A stretch of 64,000 nt of DNA. It comes from Pseudoneurospora amorphoporcata. Lineage: Eukaryota > Ascomycota > Sordariomycetes > Sordariales > Sordariaceae. Both the position numbers and the translations under genes were made by a program. Shown piece after piece: positions 1-13,500 of the stretch. The stretch is taken from the NCBI GenBank assembly GCA_033297205.1, contig MU859062.1, positions 372,001 to 436,000 on the forward strand. Direction: 5' to 3'. Positions within the stretch are counted from its first letter, which is position 1; each line of letters starts with the position of its first letter. The notes beneath the pieces are model-generated. The model made no database searches and was not told the DNA's origin. It worked only from the letters and a program-made list of their open reading frames with translations.

Positions 1-3000
1 AGCGAAAGCAAAGCAAAAATTGGCCTAAAAATCAACGCGATGCGGACGGACTATCCGAATATCTGGGTGCGTCTAGGCGGGCCGAGAGCTCGGGCCCCTT
101 TGAGTAGAAGACCTTGCGGGATAACAACTGGAAAGTTCCCGACAGCAATGGGCCAACTTTGAAAGCAAAAGAAGAGTATTATTAATTTGTGTCATTTGAT
201 GCTGCCTTGAGATGCGCGACAACACAACATGTGTTCCTTTTTGGAGGTGTTTTTCTGTGCCCGTGATTATTTGCGGATACAGTGAGTGCTTGGCGTATCC
301 GGAGGCCGTACTTCGGGGCCGTTGTGATGTTGAAACGCGGTGGACAACCACTCACGCCAAAATTAGCTCTAGCGAGCATCACCAAGACAGCTGAGCTAAG
401 GTGGAACAGTTAGAATCATTGACTTCAAGAAAGACAGCCGTGACAGCCACGCAAAATATCATATCACTAACCTTGACCCAAGAAGACTGAGGGGATACGT
501 AATTTACACGTGGCAACCCATTTTCGTGTAACAACACTGGGGTAAAGCAGAAGGACGGAAGCTGTGCAGCTGAAGCATTTCTTTCCCTTCCGCCTGAACC
601 CTGGACCCTTCTATGCGACCTTCCAGCCGAGACTGCGTTCGGTTCCCGCTCCCCGCTATGGAGACAAGACGGCTGAAGACAGATAGATAGGCAGGCGGGC
701 AGGCGGGCCTCCCTGACGTTGAGCTTGTACAATCCACTAAACCTACACTCTGTTAGCGAGTTCTGAGAGACAAGTGAGAGACGTAAACCAGCGATAAGGA
801 TAGCGATAGGATATGGTAATCCGCATACCTAGGTGCATCATTCCGTGTATCCGTACATACCTCTAATTCGGTTGCATCCACTGGACTCCGAGGGTATTGT
901 AACATCGTGGCATACAACACAGCTTTAATGTCTGTACCTCTAGTGCCTGAGTCCAACGTTTGCTCCCGTCATTCTTGACCTCGAGTCTTATACAAGACTA
1001 GTTAGTCACGAGATGGCGCGGACAATACGACATTTCCCACCTCAGGTCACACACGCGCGCGCGCGCGCGCGAAGTTGATATTCGGCAAGTTCCATTGCGA
1101 AAAGGCCCTTAAGCTAGTTTCCACGGACTCGGAAACCGGACAGCCAGCCTTAAGAAAGTGAACAGCACCTGGGATTATTTCTCACAAAGATCCCAGTCAT
1201 CATAGTGCGGTCCCAGCAGCTCGGGTCGCCTATTTGTTTCATCCTAAGATCGCGGAGATCTGACCTTTAATGGTCCAGCCCTCCACGTTCAACGGTGCTC
1301 GTTCTGTCAGCCGGGTCGTTAGGTATAGTTCGATTGCTGCCCGCAATTTTTGAGAAACTGCGAGCTTTGTGGTTGGTTGCCTAGGTATTTGTTTTGCGGG
1401 TGGCTTAGGTTGCCCAAGTACGTTTGAACGTACGTTCTCTGAATGCACTAAGGATAACTCAAATTTCACAGCTAAGAACGGTCAAAAGCTTGGGAGTTAA
1501 ATTCCGAAGCAGACTTCATCCTTGGACCATTGCCAATTCCATGCTTGGCGTTTCGAGCATGCTGGAAAAAGCGCAGCGCCCAATGTTCTATCATTTCCGA
1601 ATGGTGATGTAGTACAACGTCTTTCAGCATTTCTTCCGTTTTATGATCAGAACTTCCAACGTGGCCGCCGCCCAGGTATCCGGCGAATACTTGAATGCAA
1701 TGGTCTCTCCCGCCGTTACCCGCGAACGTGTCCCACATTCTTTCTCTGTCGGCAAAGGTGAGGACAGATGCCCTTCCGGATCGGCATAACCACATGCTGT
1801 GGTGCGCAGTCGTTTGGAGCTACGCAGTCTCCGCTATCGATCAAGCTACGGCGCCCCGGCACCGTCTCCATACAGCGGACGGGGAACCGGATCCGGTGGA
1901 GATAAGTCCTCTCGATCTCACAGCTCGGTCCCGCTTCGCTGCCTTTTTGAAGGCGCTAGGCTAACCACCGTAAATCATAGGGCCACGCGCTAGCTCAAGC
2001 GGACAATCTCGCGGAGGTTTGCCAAACCCTTTTACACGAGGGTTAGGTGCTTGCGGGTGCTCTCGTCAACCGTCGGATTTCCACTGGCCACATGAATGAC
2101 CTGAGCCCCTCACTTCCGCTCCCGAATATTGCGGCCTCAAGCCATAGGTACAGGGCATCGAAGTCCATCCGTGCGGCTTCAGGTTTTCTTGTCGAAAAGT
2201 ACTGTCTTGGCAAGGTTAGCATTGTCATGGAAATCAACCCAAGCAAACCAGGGCGAAGCGGGAGTATGCGAAGAAAGGGTCTGGCACCCAAAACCTGACG
2301 GCTAGGAGGTGCCGTGCTGAGAAACGGGGAATGGAAAGCTTGCCGGTCGAGGCGATTGGATCGTGATGTATGTGGAGAGAGAGTGTGTAAGCAAGAATGG
2401 CGGCACGAGTGAGAGGAGGGTGTCACGCTTCAGCGCTGATCATTGTCGCCCATCCTTTTCTCCTAGGTCATCCCTTCCTAGTGTATGGGCATGATGAGCA
2501 GCTCTCATGCCTCCTGGGGACACTTGAGTTCCCCAAACTTGCCGGCCGCAGGGCTGGGCGGGCGGTTGGGTTGACAGGGCCGAGTGTCCACGCGGCACCA
2601 CGGAAGGGGCAGAAAGATGAAGAATGCTGGCGTCGAGGCCCTAAATTGAATCATGGCCAGCACGAAGTTGGTTTGGGCGACTCTGGTCCATGTTGTGCCG
2701 TCCAGAGAGTGAATCCAGAGCTGGCTGATGTCCCAGGCCCCCTCCTCGCTACCTCACGTCCAACGCCGGGCAATCAGAGTTGCCTTTGTCTCGAGGCAGA
2801 GCCCTGTCTCTTGTTCGTTTTGTTTGCGGTCGGCCTCCATTTGAAACCGCAGCAATGTTCTTGGCCTTTCCTCTAGTCAGACCACGCGGGCAGGTCTCGA
2901 AGCGATCTGCTGCTGGGGCTAGCCGCTCGTTGCTGGAGTGCCTCGGCCCATTGGGCATCATCCACACATCAGCACCAGCACATCGTAGGGTCCTTGACCG

Positions 3001-4680
3001 GGGTCATCACCGTGGCTCCGCTTGTCCTCAACCCCTCCCTCTGCGAAGAGAACCCCCGCGCTGGGTTCATTTTCATTTTGCCGGCGGTTTGCTTTCTGTC
3101 TTTTCGCGGCCTGTCTGATCGGCAAGATGGAAGTCCCCGTTGAGCTCGATACTCTTGTTGCATTACGCGACGATGACAAAGGAGGCGCGGTAGTTGATCG
3201 ATAGAGTTGTCGTCCCATCTCTATAGTACACTTCCAGTCCCGCCCTCTTTCAACTGGGCGTGATCGTTTGTGACGATGATGGTGTAGCAGAGTAAAAGCG
3301 GAGGGAACACGATCTGCCGCTTCGAATTTGAAGCTTTCATTTGCTGATTGAAAGACCGCATATGGATTTGCATTGATCTGATGCGTGCACATGAAGCAGG
3401 GCGGTTACCTGCCTTCCCTATGCGCCTGTATGTCACGGAATGCTTCAAGGTCGTCGAGGTGCTTCCTCAATCGCGGTGAGAAGGGCGGAACAATCAGCAT
3501 TGAGATGAACTTTTGGTCCCCAAGGTATGTATGGAAGGTGTAGCCCGCATTATCTCCACCCTTCTGGGCAAGGTCGGCGAGTAGGGAGGGCACCGGTACA
3601 CACCCCGCCTGCCGTCTTTGTTGAGTACAACCCTGGAGGTTCCTTCGCTGGCTTTGGGTATCAAGCCCTGCTCAAAATGTTGACGACATGGCGAAATGGT
3701 GAGAGACGGAGCATTGGCACCAATGTGAAGGGTCAGATATATAAGGTATATAAGAGGAGGTAGTCACTCGGAGCCTTTGCAAGTGAATGACACGCACGCC
3801 TACAGAATATCTGGAGCTGGACGATACTATCAACGACAACGAGTGAAGGAAAGCATGGGCAGCAAAATTACATGTTTGTTTCCGGACTTTACAATAGATT
3901 ACCGTCACCCCCGCACCGGATTACCACGACTTGTCAAACAAAGCAGACACTGCACAGTGTTCTTCTCACTCCCCCCTGTGAGCCTGCAGTCCAACCTGCT
4001 GGAGCACGAGTCAGAACGCAGCCGGCACCGGCGTGGGGAAGGCTCATTCACTGCGAGTAACGGTACACATCGTCATCGCTGGTTTCCCGTCTTCAATATC
4101 GGAGGAATTTAGCACACCATCTCCCATTCATACAGGCTCCTTTTCTGGTGTTGAGCTTGGATTCAAGCATACCCACGGGTCAAGGCGATCAATCGCGACC
4201 GCTCAATTGGGATTCTTGACCTGTTGTCGTTGGGCGGCTCAGGTTGGGCGGGCCAACACTTGAATGCACCACCTCCACATCCACCCGACCGACTGTGCGC
4301 ATTTGGGGCTGTATGAATTACCAGTACCTACGTATTGTAAGGTACCTTAGGTTGTGAATGAGACGCGCCAATACCGCTGCAGACGCCAGTGAGGTACTTG
4401 GGTACCTACAGTAGCTCGACGGAAGGCTCCTGCAGGCGAGGGCAGGCTGCTCACTCAGTATTTTACAAAAAAAAGGCGATTGTGACAACCCGACCAGGGT
4501 ACCAGGGGGCCTGGCCCTTCACTGGGTCTTTCAACGGGGTCCCAAGGTTCCCAAGGCTCCTCTGGGGAGTCCTGGGAGTGAAGGGTGGATGCGAGAACGG
4601 ACGAATCCTGGCCACCTTTTGCCATACGGCATTCAACCGTGACCCCTTCGACTTTTCCTCTGCTCGAAGGTGGCCCATGG
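1..4680. other. Gene-free stretch at left edge
   Basis: I see no recognisable gene here. Open frames are short, overlap on both strands and show no family motif or convincing intron structure; the longest with a true ATG (2397-2876, + strand, 159 codons) has no recognisable domain. Direct sequence features are a short GGCAGGCG-type tandem repeat near 690-710 and an alternating CG run at 1054-1071. The right part is presumably distal promoter of the conidiation regulator that starts at 5236. Confidence 0.6.
1054..1071. repeat. (CG)9 dinucleotide run
   Basis: Nine uninterrupted CG units follow a short ACAC stretch. Alternating purine-pyrimidine DNA of this kind can adopt left-handed Z form; that is general knowledge and nothing here shows that it does. 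Confidence 0.85.
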
Positions 4681-4685
4681 TCCGA

Positions 4686-5235
4686 TATAAAAACCACTTG
4701 TGCCCGTTCTGCACGTGTAAACCACCCCAACTTTCCGGGTAGTGGTGTCGCGCCTTCAGTTTTTAGGACCGTTTTCCCTCCTTCCTAACATCGCCTGCGA
4801 AGTCCTCCGACCGCCCGAGGGTTGATCTCGACTCATCATTGCACCGTCTAGACGCACGTCATATACATCGCGTCAGGAACGGCTTCTGTTAGTTCCGTCT
4901 TCATAGTCAGGCCAAACCGACAGACAGCGCCTGCGGCCTTTTTTCAGTTACGCAACAATCCGCCCGCCGCCTCTCACTCCTGTCCAGTGAGATATACCCA
5001 CGACCTGCATCTCCTAGATCGCCCGCCGTCTCTTTTTTTTCAACTCGGCCCAGACTGCTTATTCCACCAGCACCCTTGCTAGTGCCCGGCTTCTCTTTGG
5101 TGGTTTGGTCCGGCCTAGTTGTCCGCTCTCCTTAGCCGTCCTTGCCCCGTATCGTTAGCCTCGCGCTATAGCTGTCCGGCGTTTATTATAAGTTTGAGAC
5201 GTGGAATCTCTATTCCCGAGCCAAGTTTACCCAAC
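4686..5235 (+). promoter_or_regulatory. Probable core promoter and long ATG-free leader of con7
   Basis: A TATA-like sequence (TATAAAAA, 4686-4693) is followed by about 540 nt that are rich in pyrimidines and in which I find no ATG on the + strand before the start codon at 5236; the last upstream ATG is near 4677. This layout fits a TATA-driven transcript with a long 5' leader. The TATA box and the lack of ATG are seen directly; the transcription start is inferred. Confidence 0.5.
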
Positions 5236-6507
5236 ATGTCACACCATACCAACAGCACGACAAATAACACGGACCGTACTCCCCCCGAGTACTCCCACTC
5301 AGGTTTGTTGTTAACCTTAACCTAGTACTTCAAAGCACGCCCATTCTTACTAAAGCTTCATCTGTGACAGAGCAAGCACCTGGCCCTGTCCCTTACACAA
5401 CACAGCAGGAAGGCCGCCCTCCCGTCTACCCAGCCGCCCCTGCCCCCGGCCAACCCTACCCGGCCCCGTCTGCAACCCCCGCCTCTGAATACGGCTACTC
5501 GGGTCACCGTGGAAGTGCCAGTTTCCCACAAGACACGATGATGGGATATCGCTCCTCTCAGAGCCATCCCAGCAATGGCGTCCCTTCATCCAACAACATG
5601 TCGGGTCCTGGCCACGCCTACCCACACCCGGCCTACTCGTCTTACGCGCCTCCTCCTCCCGATGTGACGAGCCCATACCAGCACAGCGGTCCTAGCGCAG
5701 GACTCTATGCCCAACCACGTCCCGACTGGGCGACATATCAGCAAAACGGTCCCATGCAGGGCCATGCTGTATTTCCTCCTACACATTCCCCAGCTCCTGC
5801 TCAGACCCGACAGAACCAGGTACGAACTTGTCATTGAGATCTATTTTAGCAACCAATTGGGTCTAATCAACATGTTAAAGCAGGTTTATTCTTTCGTCCC
5901 AATCCCCGGCTCCACCCAGCATAAGCGACCACGCCGACGCTTCGAGGAAATCGAGCGCATGTACAAGTGTGGATGGAATGGCTGCGAGAAGGCTTACGGT
6001 ACACTAAATCATCTCAATGCACACGTCACGATGCAGTCGCATGGAACGAAGCGGACTCCTGAAGGTACGCATGGAATCTTTGCTTCTACCATGGCCTTTG
6101 GGGTCATTGTCGCTGGCGGGTTTGTTGCTAACATTGGGTTTCGCTTTGTAGAGTTCAAGGAGATTCGCAAGGAGTGGAAGGCGCGCAAGAAGGAGGAGGA
6201 GGCGCAACGCAAGGCCGCCGAGGAACGAGCACGCGCTGCGTCCACCACCCAAACAACACAGAGCACCGAGAACAACTCTTATGCCGCGAGAGGTGCCGTT
6301 CAACTTCCACCAATTGGCTCCAACACGCCAGTGTCGCAGTATCCCCTGCCAGAATACAACGGTCCGGCATATCAGAACTACCCTCCAGGCTCTGGTTCTC
6401 CCTATCACCCCAATGGTTATAGCACAGCCCAACGTAAGTACTAAACAGTCTGTTCTTCCCGGCGAAGCATGTGCTAATCATACCCAGATGCCAATGGGCA
6501 GGCTTAG
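5236..6507 (+). CDS. con7: C2H2 zinc-finger transcription factor, Con7 type (conidiation regulator)
   Basis: Five exons: 5236-5302, 5371-5819, 5884-6064, 6152-6433 and 6488-6507, giving about 332 aa. The introns are 54-87 nt with GT/AG ends, and all junctions keep frame. The first 170 residues are Pro/Ser/Tyr-rich and probably disordered. Then comes the family signature YSFVPIPG (about 174-181), a basic stretch KRPRRR, and one finger with C201-x4-C206-x12-H219-x5-H225, followed by EEFKEIRKEW and a charged helical segment rich in Lys/Glu/Ala. This order is that of the fungal Con7 proteins, which in Magnaporthe and Fusarium are nuclear regulators of conidium formation and of infection-related or cell-wall genes. 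The start is the first ATG after the long leader. The last exon is tiny; without its splicing the protein would end four codons later with RKY. Recognition of the zinc-finger core is secure; the role in this species is inferred. Confidence 0.92.
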
Positions 6508-9500
6508 TAGTTTATTCTTCTCGTGGTGATTAAGAGTCACAATGAAAAAGAGTGTCTGTGAACGACACGAATCGATCCTGGTCCTCCGGAGGCGTTGAGG
6601 TTTTTTAAGGCGTTGAGGAAAATATCCAGAACTATTCTGTACGCTGTTATGATATTGCTATGCTGCATTTTGTCACTGTTTGGATTATAAGAGAAAGAGG
6701 GGGTTATGATGGATGAGGCAACTCGAGCAATGTTCGAATGGCTGGTGTAATAACTGTTTATGGGCTGGTGTAACAAGAACCTTTTCCTATGCATTCTTCT
6801 GGCACTATACCTTTTCATTTCTCGGGGTTTCATTTACCTTTTCATTATATTGGGTTTCATTTGGCTTGCATGTTAGAAGGTGCGGTGCATGGGGAGCGGG
6901 AGGTCGAGCGGTCAAAACGAAAGGCGAAGATACCTATACGTTGTCGTTCCTTCAACTGGGACAAAAATCATTGAAGAAAGAGAGATGTTCAACCTTCCAA
7001 ACTTGCTTTCGCCTACCTTGACTGGGTGTCATTCTTTGATGATATAGCTTCAGAATGTGGATGCAAGGGTGACGGGCCTTTGAGGTGAGGCTCTTGAGGC
7101 TCAGCGGAAGGGTGGTCGAAAACATTGTCTGTATGACGTGCATGCTAGGGGGGCTAGTAAAAGTAGGTATCCGAGTCCATTTTCTTCTTTCTAGAAAAGA
7201 TGCGGAACATCTTGGTTCGGGTCAGACTGGGAGTGGGTTCAGTGAGTACTGACTGACTGACCGAGTGAGCGAATCCTTCGTGTGCTCCCAGCAAACCCGG
7301 CCATCACCTTGTACCACTCACCTTGACTGGAACCGACTTTGCCTCAGCCAGCAGTTCCGAAACCCCCTGCCTTGCTCCTGCAGCCATCCATCGGGTTGGA
7401 CGGAATGCAAGACAACGTCGCTGCTTAAACTGGACCCTAGTGTCTCGTAGGTGGTTTAGCATACGGGATAAACGCAAGGGAGAGCGAAAGCAAGAAGAGA
7501 TCATTAATACATCTTCATGATCCACCGAACATCAATCGATCGAACTCAGTCGAGGCCAAGATAGGGCGATTAGGGCGATAGGCATCTGTTTCACCGAGGA
7601 AAAAAAATACTGCACCAAGATCTACGTCGTCATAGATCCAAGTCCGTCAACGGTCTTGGTCCTCTCTTGTGGTACGTACCATTTACACACAGCCCCTAAG
7701 CACGGGAACTAAACCACGGCAAGAATAGCGTACCGTAGCAACGGTACACTAGTACACTCATCAACACGTGGTAGATGGTGGGATGATGGCACAGAAGCGA
7801 AGTGGATGAAAGGGTCGGATCCGGTGGTCCAGTTCAGTCCAGCCCATGAAGTCCCAAGGGACGGGAGCAGCGCAGTAGCACCCAAGCCAACCAGCAACGG
7901 CGGCGACGGCGAAGAAGCGGCGGCGGGCGGGCAAAGCGGGAACTGCTTAAGGTAAAAGATTTGGAACACGCTAGTATCGTTCGAGTTATATCTTGATTAC
8001 CAAGGCGACTTTAGTTTGCGGTTCCTATTCCCGTCTCAAATGCAACTCTCTCAATAAAAGGGCCACTTATATGTACGTCGTTCGAATGCCCTCCTTGCCT
8101 CCGTCTCAATCCCCTCCGCTACTGCCCGCTCTTACAGTAGCGTGCAGTTGGTAGGTGCGTGCCCCGGGCGTCGTGGGAACGAGAAAGGGTCCCGTCGATG
8201 ATGTGTGTGTTTTGTAAGATTGACTTCATAGCTACCACATAGTTACCGCATCCCTACCCTACATGCCTACCTACCTACCGTACCTCTCGCCTACTTACCC
8301 GACCTTACATTAGTCCTGCCTAGCGTCGACCAAGTGAACGGGATGCATTAGTGAATGTACACTACTTACATTACAGTTACAGTCCAGCCAGTCAGCCATT
8401 GTTTCCCGTCTTTCCGTCCGGTCGAGTCGTGAATTTCCCTTCATAAGCGCGTGTTGAAGCGGGCACTAAACACGGGAGCATCCTAGCGAGAAGCACCAGC
8501 ATCAGCAACAGCAGCAAGCAGTAGGCCGCCGCTTGCCCGCCACCTGTCCGTGTTGTTTCTGCTCTTAGTCCGGGTTCTGTCGCCACGCGTCCGACCGACA
8601 GGCAGTCCAGCCGTCACAGGGTGCAGTGAACGACAATCAAAGGATGAATGAATACCCCACGGGAAAAGGCGGGGTCTTCAAAAGAAAGTATGTAAAGGAT
8701 GGTACGTAAGGTAGGTAAAGGTACCTAGCCAACGGGCGGCTGCTAAGAGCAATCCTTTCAACATCCATGTGAATAAGGTTTCACATTCCTGTCGGCGTTG
8801 CTTGGCTTGCATGTTAAGTGTTACGTATACTTACAAGGGAGAATTTCTTGGGCCTAGGCTTTGTTTGAACACAAAAGATTGGAAAATTAGCAACTAGCAA
8901 AAATTCACTAGAAGTCGAGCGTTCACAATAAAGGCCCATTCTTAAAGGTAAGAAGGTAAAATTCTTCCTTAGATCCCCAAATCATGTGAGCTACTGGAGT
9001 TAAAGAAGCCCTCAAGGTCAGGTATTGAGGATCTGCCAATCTCGACAAATGCAAGGTATTCAATATGTCATGTATGATCGTGCGTCTGTTAACAGAGTAC
9101 CTACCTCTTACCTTTCAAGAACTCAAGGATTACCGAACGCTACTACTCATGCAGTCACATTTAAGTTTCCATAACAATCTTCCTGTTAGTTCGATTTAGC
9201 GTCCGCTAGTAAAGTTAGCTCCATATCGATCGCAAATTAGCTCCCGCGTCTGTAAAGTACCATGTTAGGGTGGATTTAACGTCTATGTCCAAGAAAGAAA
9301 AAAGATACCTAGCCAAACCCTGAAGTAGTTTGGTCTTTATGTGACCTCACCTCCCTCACTTGCGCTAATATTCCATTGTTCCTTTATTTCTTTCCTTTCT
9401 CTGTGAATCTAACTTGAGAGTTACCTCTAGCGTGATGGGATGGCGGTGCCAAGTAGGTCTACACGGTCCACTGGTTCCTTCGGAGTATACCGGCTGTTCT

Positions 9501-12135
9501 TTCTTCCGTGATTGCCGGCTCGTCTCTTAATTCTCAGGCCGACAACGGCGTAGATGGAATTACATCTGAGTCACTATGGTCAGAACACAGTGTTGAAGGC
9601 CGAAAATACAAGAGCAAAAGACGGCCACTGAGACGAATGCTACACCAAGGAACATACCTATGGACCGCTGTGAGCCTGGAACTATACCTGTTGCGTTGAC
9701 TTTGGAGCTCATCGCCTGACAGGTGTATATCGTCAACATCTATCAACCCACTGGAACTTATAAAATTCTATGAAGATACTGATATCCAAATAAGAACTCG
9801 ACGAGAACGGGAACACAGGCAATAATTGAGTGTGAAGGCGTACCCTAACATACAACGAAGTTAGACAAGGGACGAATTTCATCCGCAGACGGAAGAGCAC
9901 AGCATGAGGAAAATAGCCCCGAGATACGAGCCACTGTGTTACGTTGAACTTAAAATTTTCGAAGCATTGCGGTTGGGATCGTTGTAATTCGCTGGCTAAG
10001 AAAGCGGAAAACGCATGTGCAGCTCGTCATATCGGCATTATCACTCCGTTGTATGTGTTTCCTGGTTGGAGGAAATAGAATTTTCGAAAAACTAGGTTTG
10101 TTATTAGAGTTTTTTTGTGGAACACTGGCACAGCATGTACATACATTACATGGTTTAGGATACTCGATTAGCCTTGGTTTTTGCGTTCCCACGTGGATGG
10201 AAAGGAGTTCGCGCGTTCGGTGGCTGGGCTGGGCTGCATGGAATGTCCGGAAGATATGAACAATTCTGAAGAGCTAAGGAAAGCTGAGGATGATAGAAGT
10301 AGATAGACTATCAACTATTTGTCAGTAAAGGTATGGTTACAACTAGTGACCATCACTCAAACTGACCTGTGACAACTTAATAACCCTAGTTTAGCTTGGA
10401 CTATGCACTGAAAATTTACGAAGGAAGCTTCGCAAACATTACCATACTCTCGCGAAGGGAACATATGAAAGCGTAGAGGTAGTTGATTGGGAATGATTGA
10501 CTTGTTAGGCACATCTTACCATCACCTCCCCAGATTATTCACCCTTGTACTCGCAGATTTGCTCCCCGCTGGCTAGGGTCACAGTAACACCACATGTCGG
10601 GAGCTTCTCCGAACAGCCACAGGGGAGTCGAGTCACCTTGGACAGACAGACAGCAATACGTCCGGGGCGGCCGGTCTCTCCCGGTGTAATGGAACAGAAT
10701 CGCTCGCGTGGCTGACCATGGCTATGGCTACACGACCAGGCCTGCATCAATCCCTCCAGGGAACCCCTGACATTAGACTGGTCATGCGAAAGGTAGCAGT
10801 GTACGGGCTCGGGTTACAGTGCAGTTGTCTCTGGTCGTACCGACCTGCACACAGTAAGTATACCTATCTAATATTCATGTAGAGCCGGAAAGGTCATACA
10901 TACAGACTGTGTGGTAAACTTGGAGAAATACCACCGACACGGTTTCAGTGTACAGGGAACTAGGTGTCAAACCCTCGCGCTTGGTAATCAAAAAGGCTTT
11001 GGAAGGCTGTCAACACAGCTGGTCTGAACAAATGTGCAAGCAGGGAAGTGTGAAATGAGGGCAATAATAGACAACTTCAAGCCGCACATGACAAATGGGC
11101 AAAAACGTCCGGGAAGCAATTTCCACGAGGCAACTAGAGGTAGTCCAGCTAAGTAATCCAACTACCCACCCTTTGGCTGTTAACGCCTTATATAGGAACC
11201 AGGAACCTGGGTAACTTTCATTCCCGTGGGAAGTATAAAGTGAAACCTTGGTTCAGGTTGAAATCCGTTCCGAAACAATGGGAGTCCACTTGCGGTTAGG
11301 ATCCATGCCACAGGTTCCATGTGGAGACCGTGATGGCGCTAGACGCGTGGTTGAGGTCGGGTGTTTTGATGGGGATATCTCAGCCCTAGGACACTAAGCC
11401 CTACCTCCATCCCGCCTGTTTTTACCGGTGATGGCCAGGGGGCCACTGTATTTTAGTCTCTCCCCACTCGCCTTTCCAAGCATTGGGGCTGACTGTTGAC
11501 TGGAGCATAACGCCGCAAGAACAAAATCATGAGTGAGACACTCAGTCTGTCGGTGTCACAACCAAACGGAATTATCATGAGAGAAAAGCTCCAGAGAATT
11601 CCACCTTGGGCGGGCAGAATATACGCTTTTGCAAGCGAGTGTTGCAAAATCAGGCGTCGCCTTTGGCTTTCCACGATTCCTACCCTGCATCAAAGTGAAG
11701 AGTTCCCACCCCGACTCTCGTTGTTGACCTCGCTTCGATATAATTTGCGTGTGTGTGGATCGACCGGAGACGCCCAGCGGCAAGGTGGCAAGGCCATAGA
11801 GTGTAGACCGGAAACGAACGTGTGTCTGCGTGGACGACTTCCATCGAAGGTTCGGCCGTGAGGATGCCATGGCTGACATTCAGTCTTTCTGTCACCCCTT
11901 GGGTCGCCTGCTCGTCCAATTGTTGAAGCATTGAAAGGAGTCAAACTTAAGGTAGTTTAATGATTGCGCAAACGCTTTTCGGCTGGGGATCCCAGAGTCG
12001 GCAGGCAGTGGATAGCGGCCCCACTCCGTCATCATTCAGCCATTCATCGAACTTGCCGAATCTGTCACCTCCTCCAAAGTCAACAAGTCCAGACTTCCAG
12101 CGAACTTGAATCTCGCGGCATTCCATCCACCAAAC
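6508..12135. other. 5.6 kb stretch without recognised gene
   Basis: No convincing coding region. Short CTAC/GTAC repeats occur near 8262-8285. About 8.8-10.5 kb is visibly more AT-rich than the flanks, with frequent stops in all frames. A short cysteine-rich frame on the minus strand (about 10535-10747) is open but unrecognised. The right end must hold the aar2 promoter. I see no transposon ends or terminal repeats. Confidence 0.55.
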
Positions 12136-13500
12136 ATGAGCTCTACCGCCAGATATGATGAAGGGGGCCATGACATGCCACCGCTGGCGCAGCCAAGCAG
12201 CCAACCTGATCACGGAGACGTCTTCTTACTACTATCCCTCCCCCAGGACTTCATCGTGGGCCATGACGACATGGCCGTAACCACCAACGAAAGCCTTCTC
12301 GGTTTCCGTGACATACCCGCAGGCACGCATTTTCTGTGGGTTCAGCAACCCGGCGCCACATCCCGGAACGGATACTGGTATGTTACCCAGGAACAGAACG
12401 GCCGGGTGCACGTTAAGCAATGGGACAAGTACAACGAGGTCCTATCCAGCGTCCCGAGTCTGGCCGAGGAGCGACATCAGGCCGAAAATCTCGAGTCAAT
12501 ATATCCCAAGCTGAAGCCGTACGACATGCGCGGTGCGTCCAACAGGACTCCTGCCAAGACTTCGCAGCCGCTGCCGTTCTCGATTGGTGGCCGGAACGAG
12601 CTATCGTTCACCACGGACCCAGCCAAGATGTGGCAGCAACTAACCCACGCAATATCTGAGCCATTCCTGGCCCGAATCACTGGCAAGAAATCAGTCGACG
12701 CCTGGCTCGTCGACTCAGCTGATTGCGCAGCCGGAGAATCATACCGAACCCAATACAAGTCGGTGCAGTCCAGCGAGTTCAACTTCCTCTTCGCCCAAGA
12801 CTTTAAGGATCTCAAACTTCTCGACTCCGATCCGACCAGGAGAGATGTCGTCGAGGACACCACGGATCGAGTGTTGGCCCTTCTCCGGATCACCGACTTC
12901 AGTTTCGACCCATACGAAATCATCGCCGAGCTGCAGTTCACGTTCCTCACAGGCACCCATCTGGGCAACCAGGCGTGCATGGAGCAGTGGTGGGATCTTG
13001 TCCTCAAGATCATCATGCGCGCATACCGTCTTGTTCTTTTTTATCCGGTTCTCACTGTTGAGCTGATCAGGACGCTGCACGCGCAGGTTATCTATACGGA
13101 GGAATACATCGAGTCCACCTCGGAGGAAGAGCAGGAGAAGGGGCGCAGTGAGCATACCATTGGCCCAAGCCCGGATAGACCCATATACCAGTTCAACCTC
13201 CAGTGCAGGCGACGACTGAGGACAGCGCTGGCTACGTACGCTAGGAAGCTTGAGGAGGTATTGAACGGGTTGGGCGATGCTGTTACCATTGAGCAGTCGA
13301 CCGCAAGGGCTATCTTTGCGGAACTCGAGGCGTGGCTGTTTACACGTGGATGGGACCTGGTGTCCAAGAATGCGAAGGTTGAGGAAACTAAACGGCAGGA
13401 CGAGATAGGCGAGGATGATGACGGCGATGATGATATGCCAGTCGTGGTTGACTTGGATGAGCATGGAAGAGAGGTTGGATTGGTTTCGTTTAATGACTGA
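12136..13500 (+). CDS. aar2: AAR2-family splicing factor (U5 snRNP assembly)
   Basis: Single exon, 454 aa; the start is the ATG at 12136 (context CAAACATGA). The sequence shows the AAR2 N-terminal pattern: LLSLPQDFIVGHDD near residues 35-48, then GFRDIPAGTHF, then NGYWYV followed by VKQWDKYNE. The C-terminal half is helical (LQFTFLTGTHLGNQACMEQW and onward) and ends in an acidic tail (EIGEDDDGDDDMP) with a short hydrophobic end. In yeast and humans AAR2 binds Prp8 in the cytoplasm or early nucleus, holds the U5 particle in a pre-mature state, and is replaced by the Brr2 helicase in the nucleus. Its partner Prp8 is encoded in this same window at the right end, but there is no sign of linkage beyond that. 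The next gene, snf8, starts about 760 bp downstream on the same strand. Confidence 0.88.
   Translation: MSSTARYDEGGHDMPPLAQPSSQPDHGDVFLLLSLPQDFIVGHDDMAVTTNESLLGFRDIPAGTHFLWVQQPGATSRNGYWYVTQEQNGRVHVKQWDKYNEVLSSVPSLAEERHQAENLESIYPKLKPYDMRGASNRTPAKTSQPLPFSIGGRNELSFTTDPAKMWQQLTHAISEPFLARITGKKSVDAWLVDSADCAAGESYRTQYKSVQSSEFNFLFAQDFKDLKLLDSDPTRRDVVEDTTDRVLALLRITDFSFDPYEIIAELQFTFLTGTHLGNQACMEQWWDLVLKIIMRAYRLVLFYPVLTVELIRTLHAQVIYTEEYIESTSEEEQEKGRSEHTIGPSPDRPIYQFNLQCRRRLRTALATYARKLEEVLNGLGDAVTIEQSTARAIFAELEAWLFTRGWDLVSKNAKVEETKRQDEIGEDDDGDDDMPVVVDLDEHGREVGLVSFND

Noticed and set aside
2397..2876. 159-codon ATG-started frame
   Set aside because: No recognisable domain, irregular composition, overlapped by equally good frames on both strands.
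8800..10500. AT-rich tract as a mutated transposon relic
   Set aside because: No terminal repeats, no transposase remnants in any frame and only mild AT enrichment by eye; dinucleotide statistics would be needed.
10535..10747. Short Cys-rich minus-strand frame
   Set aside because: Open for about 90 codons with several Cys, but without signal peptide, splice partners or family match; kept only as a note.
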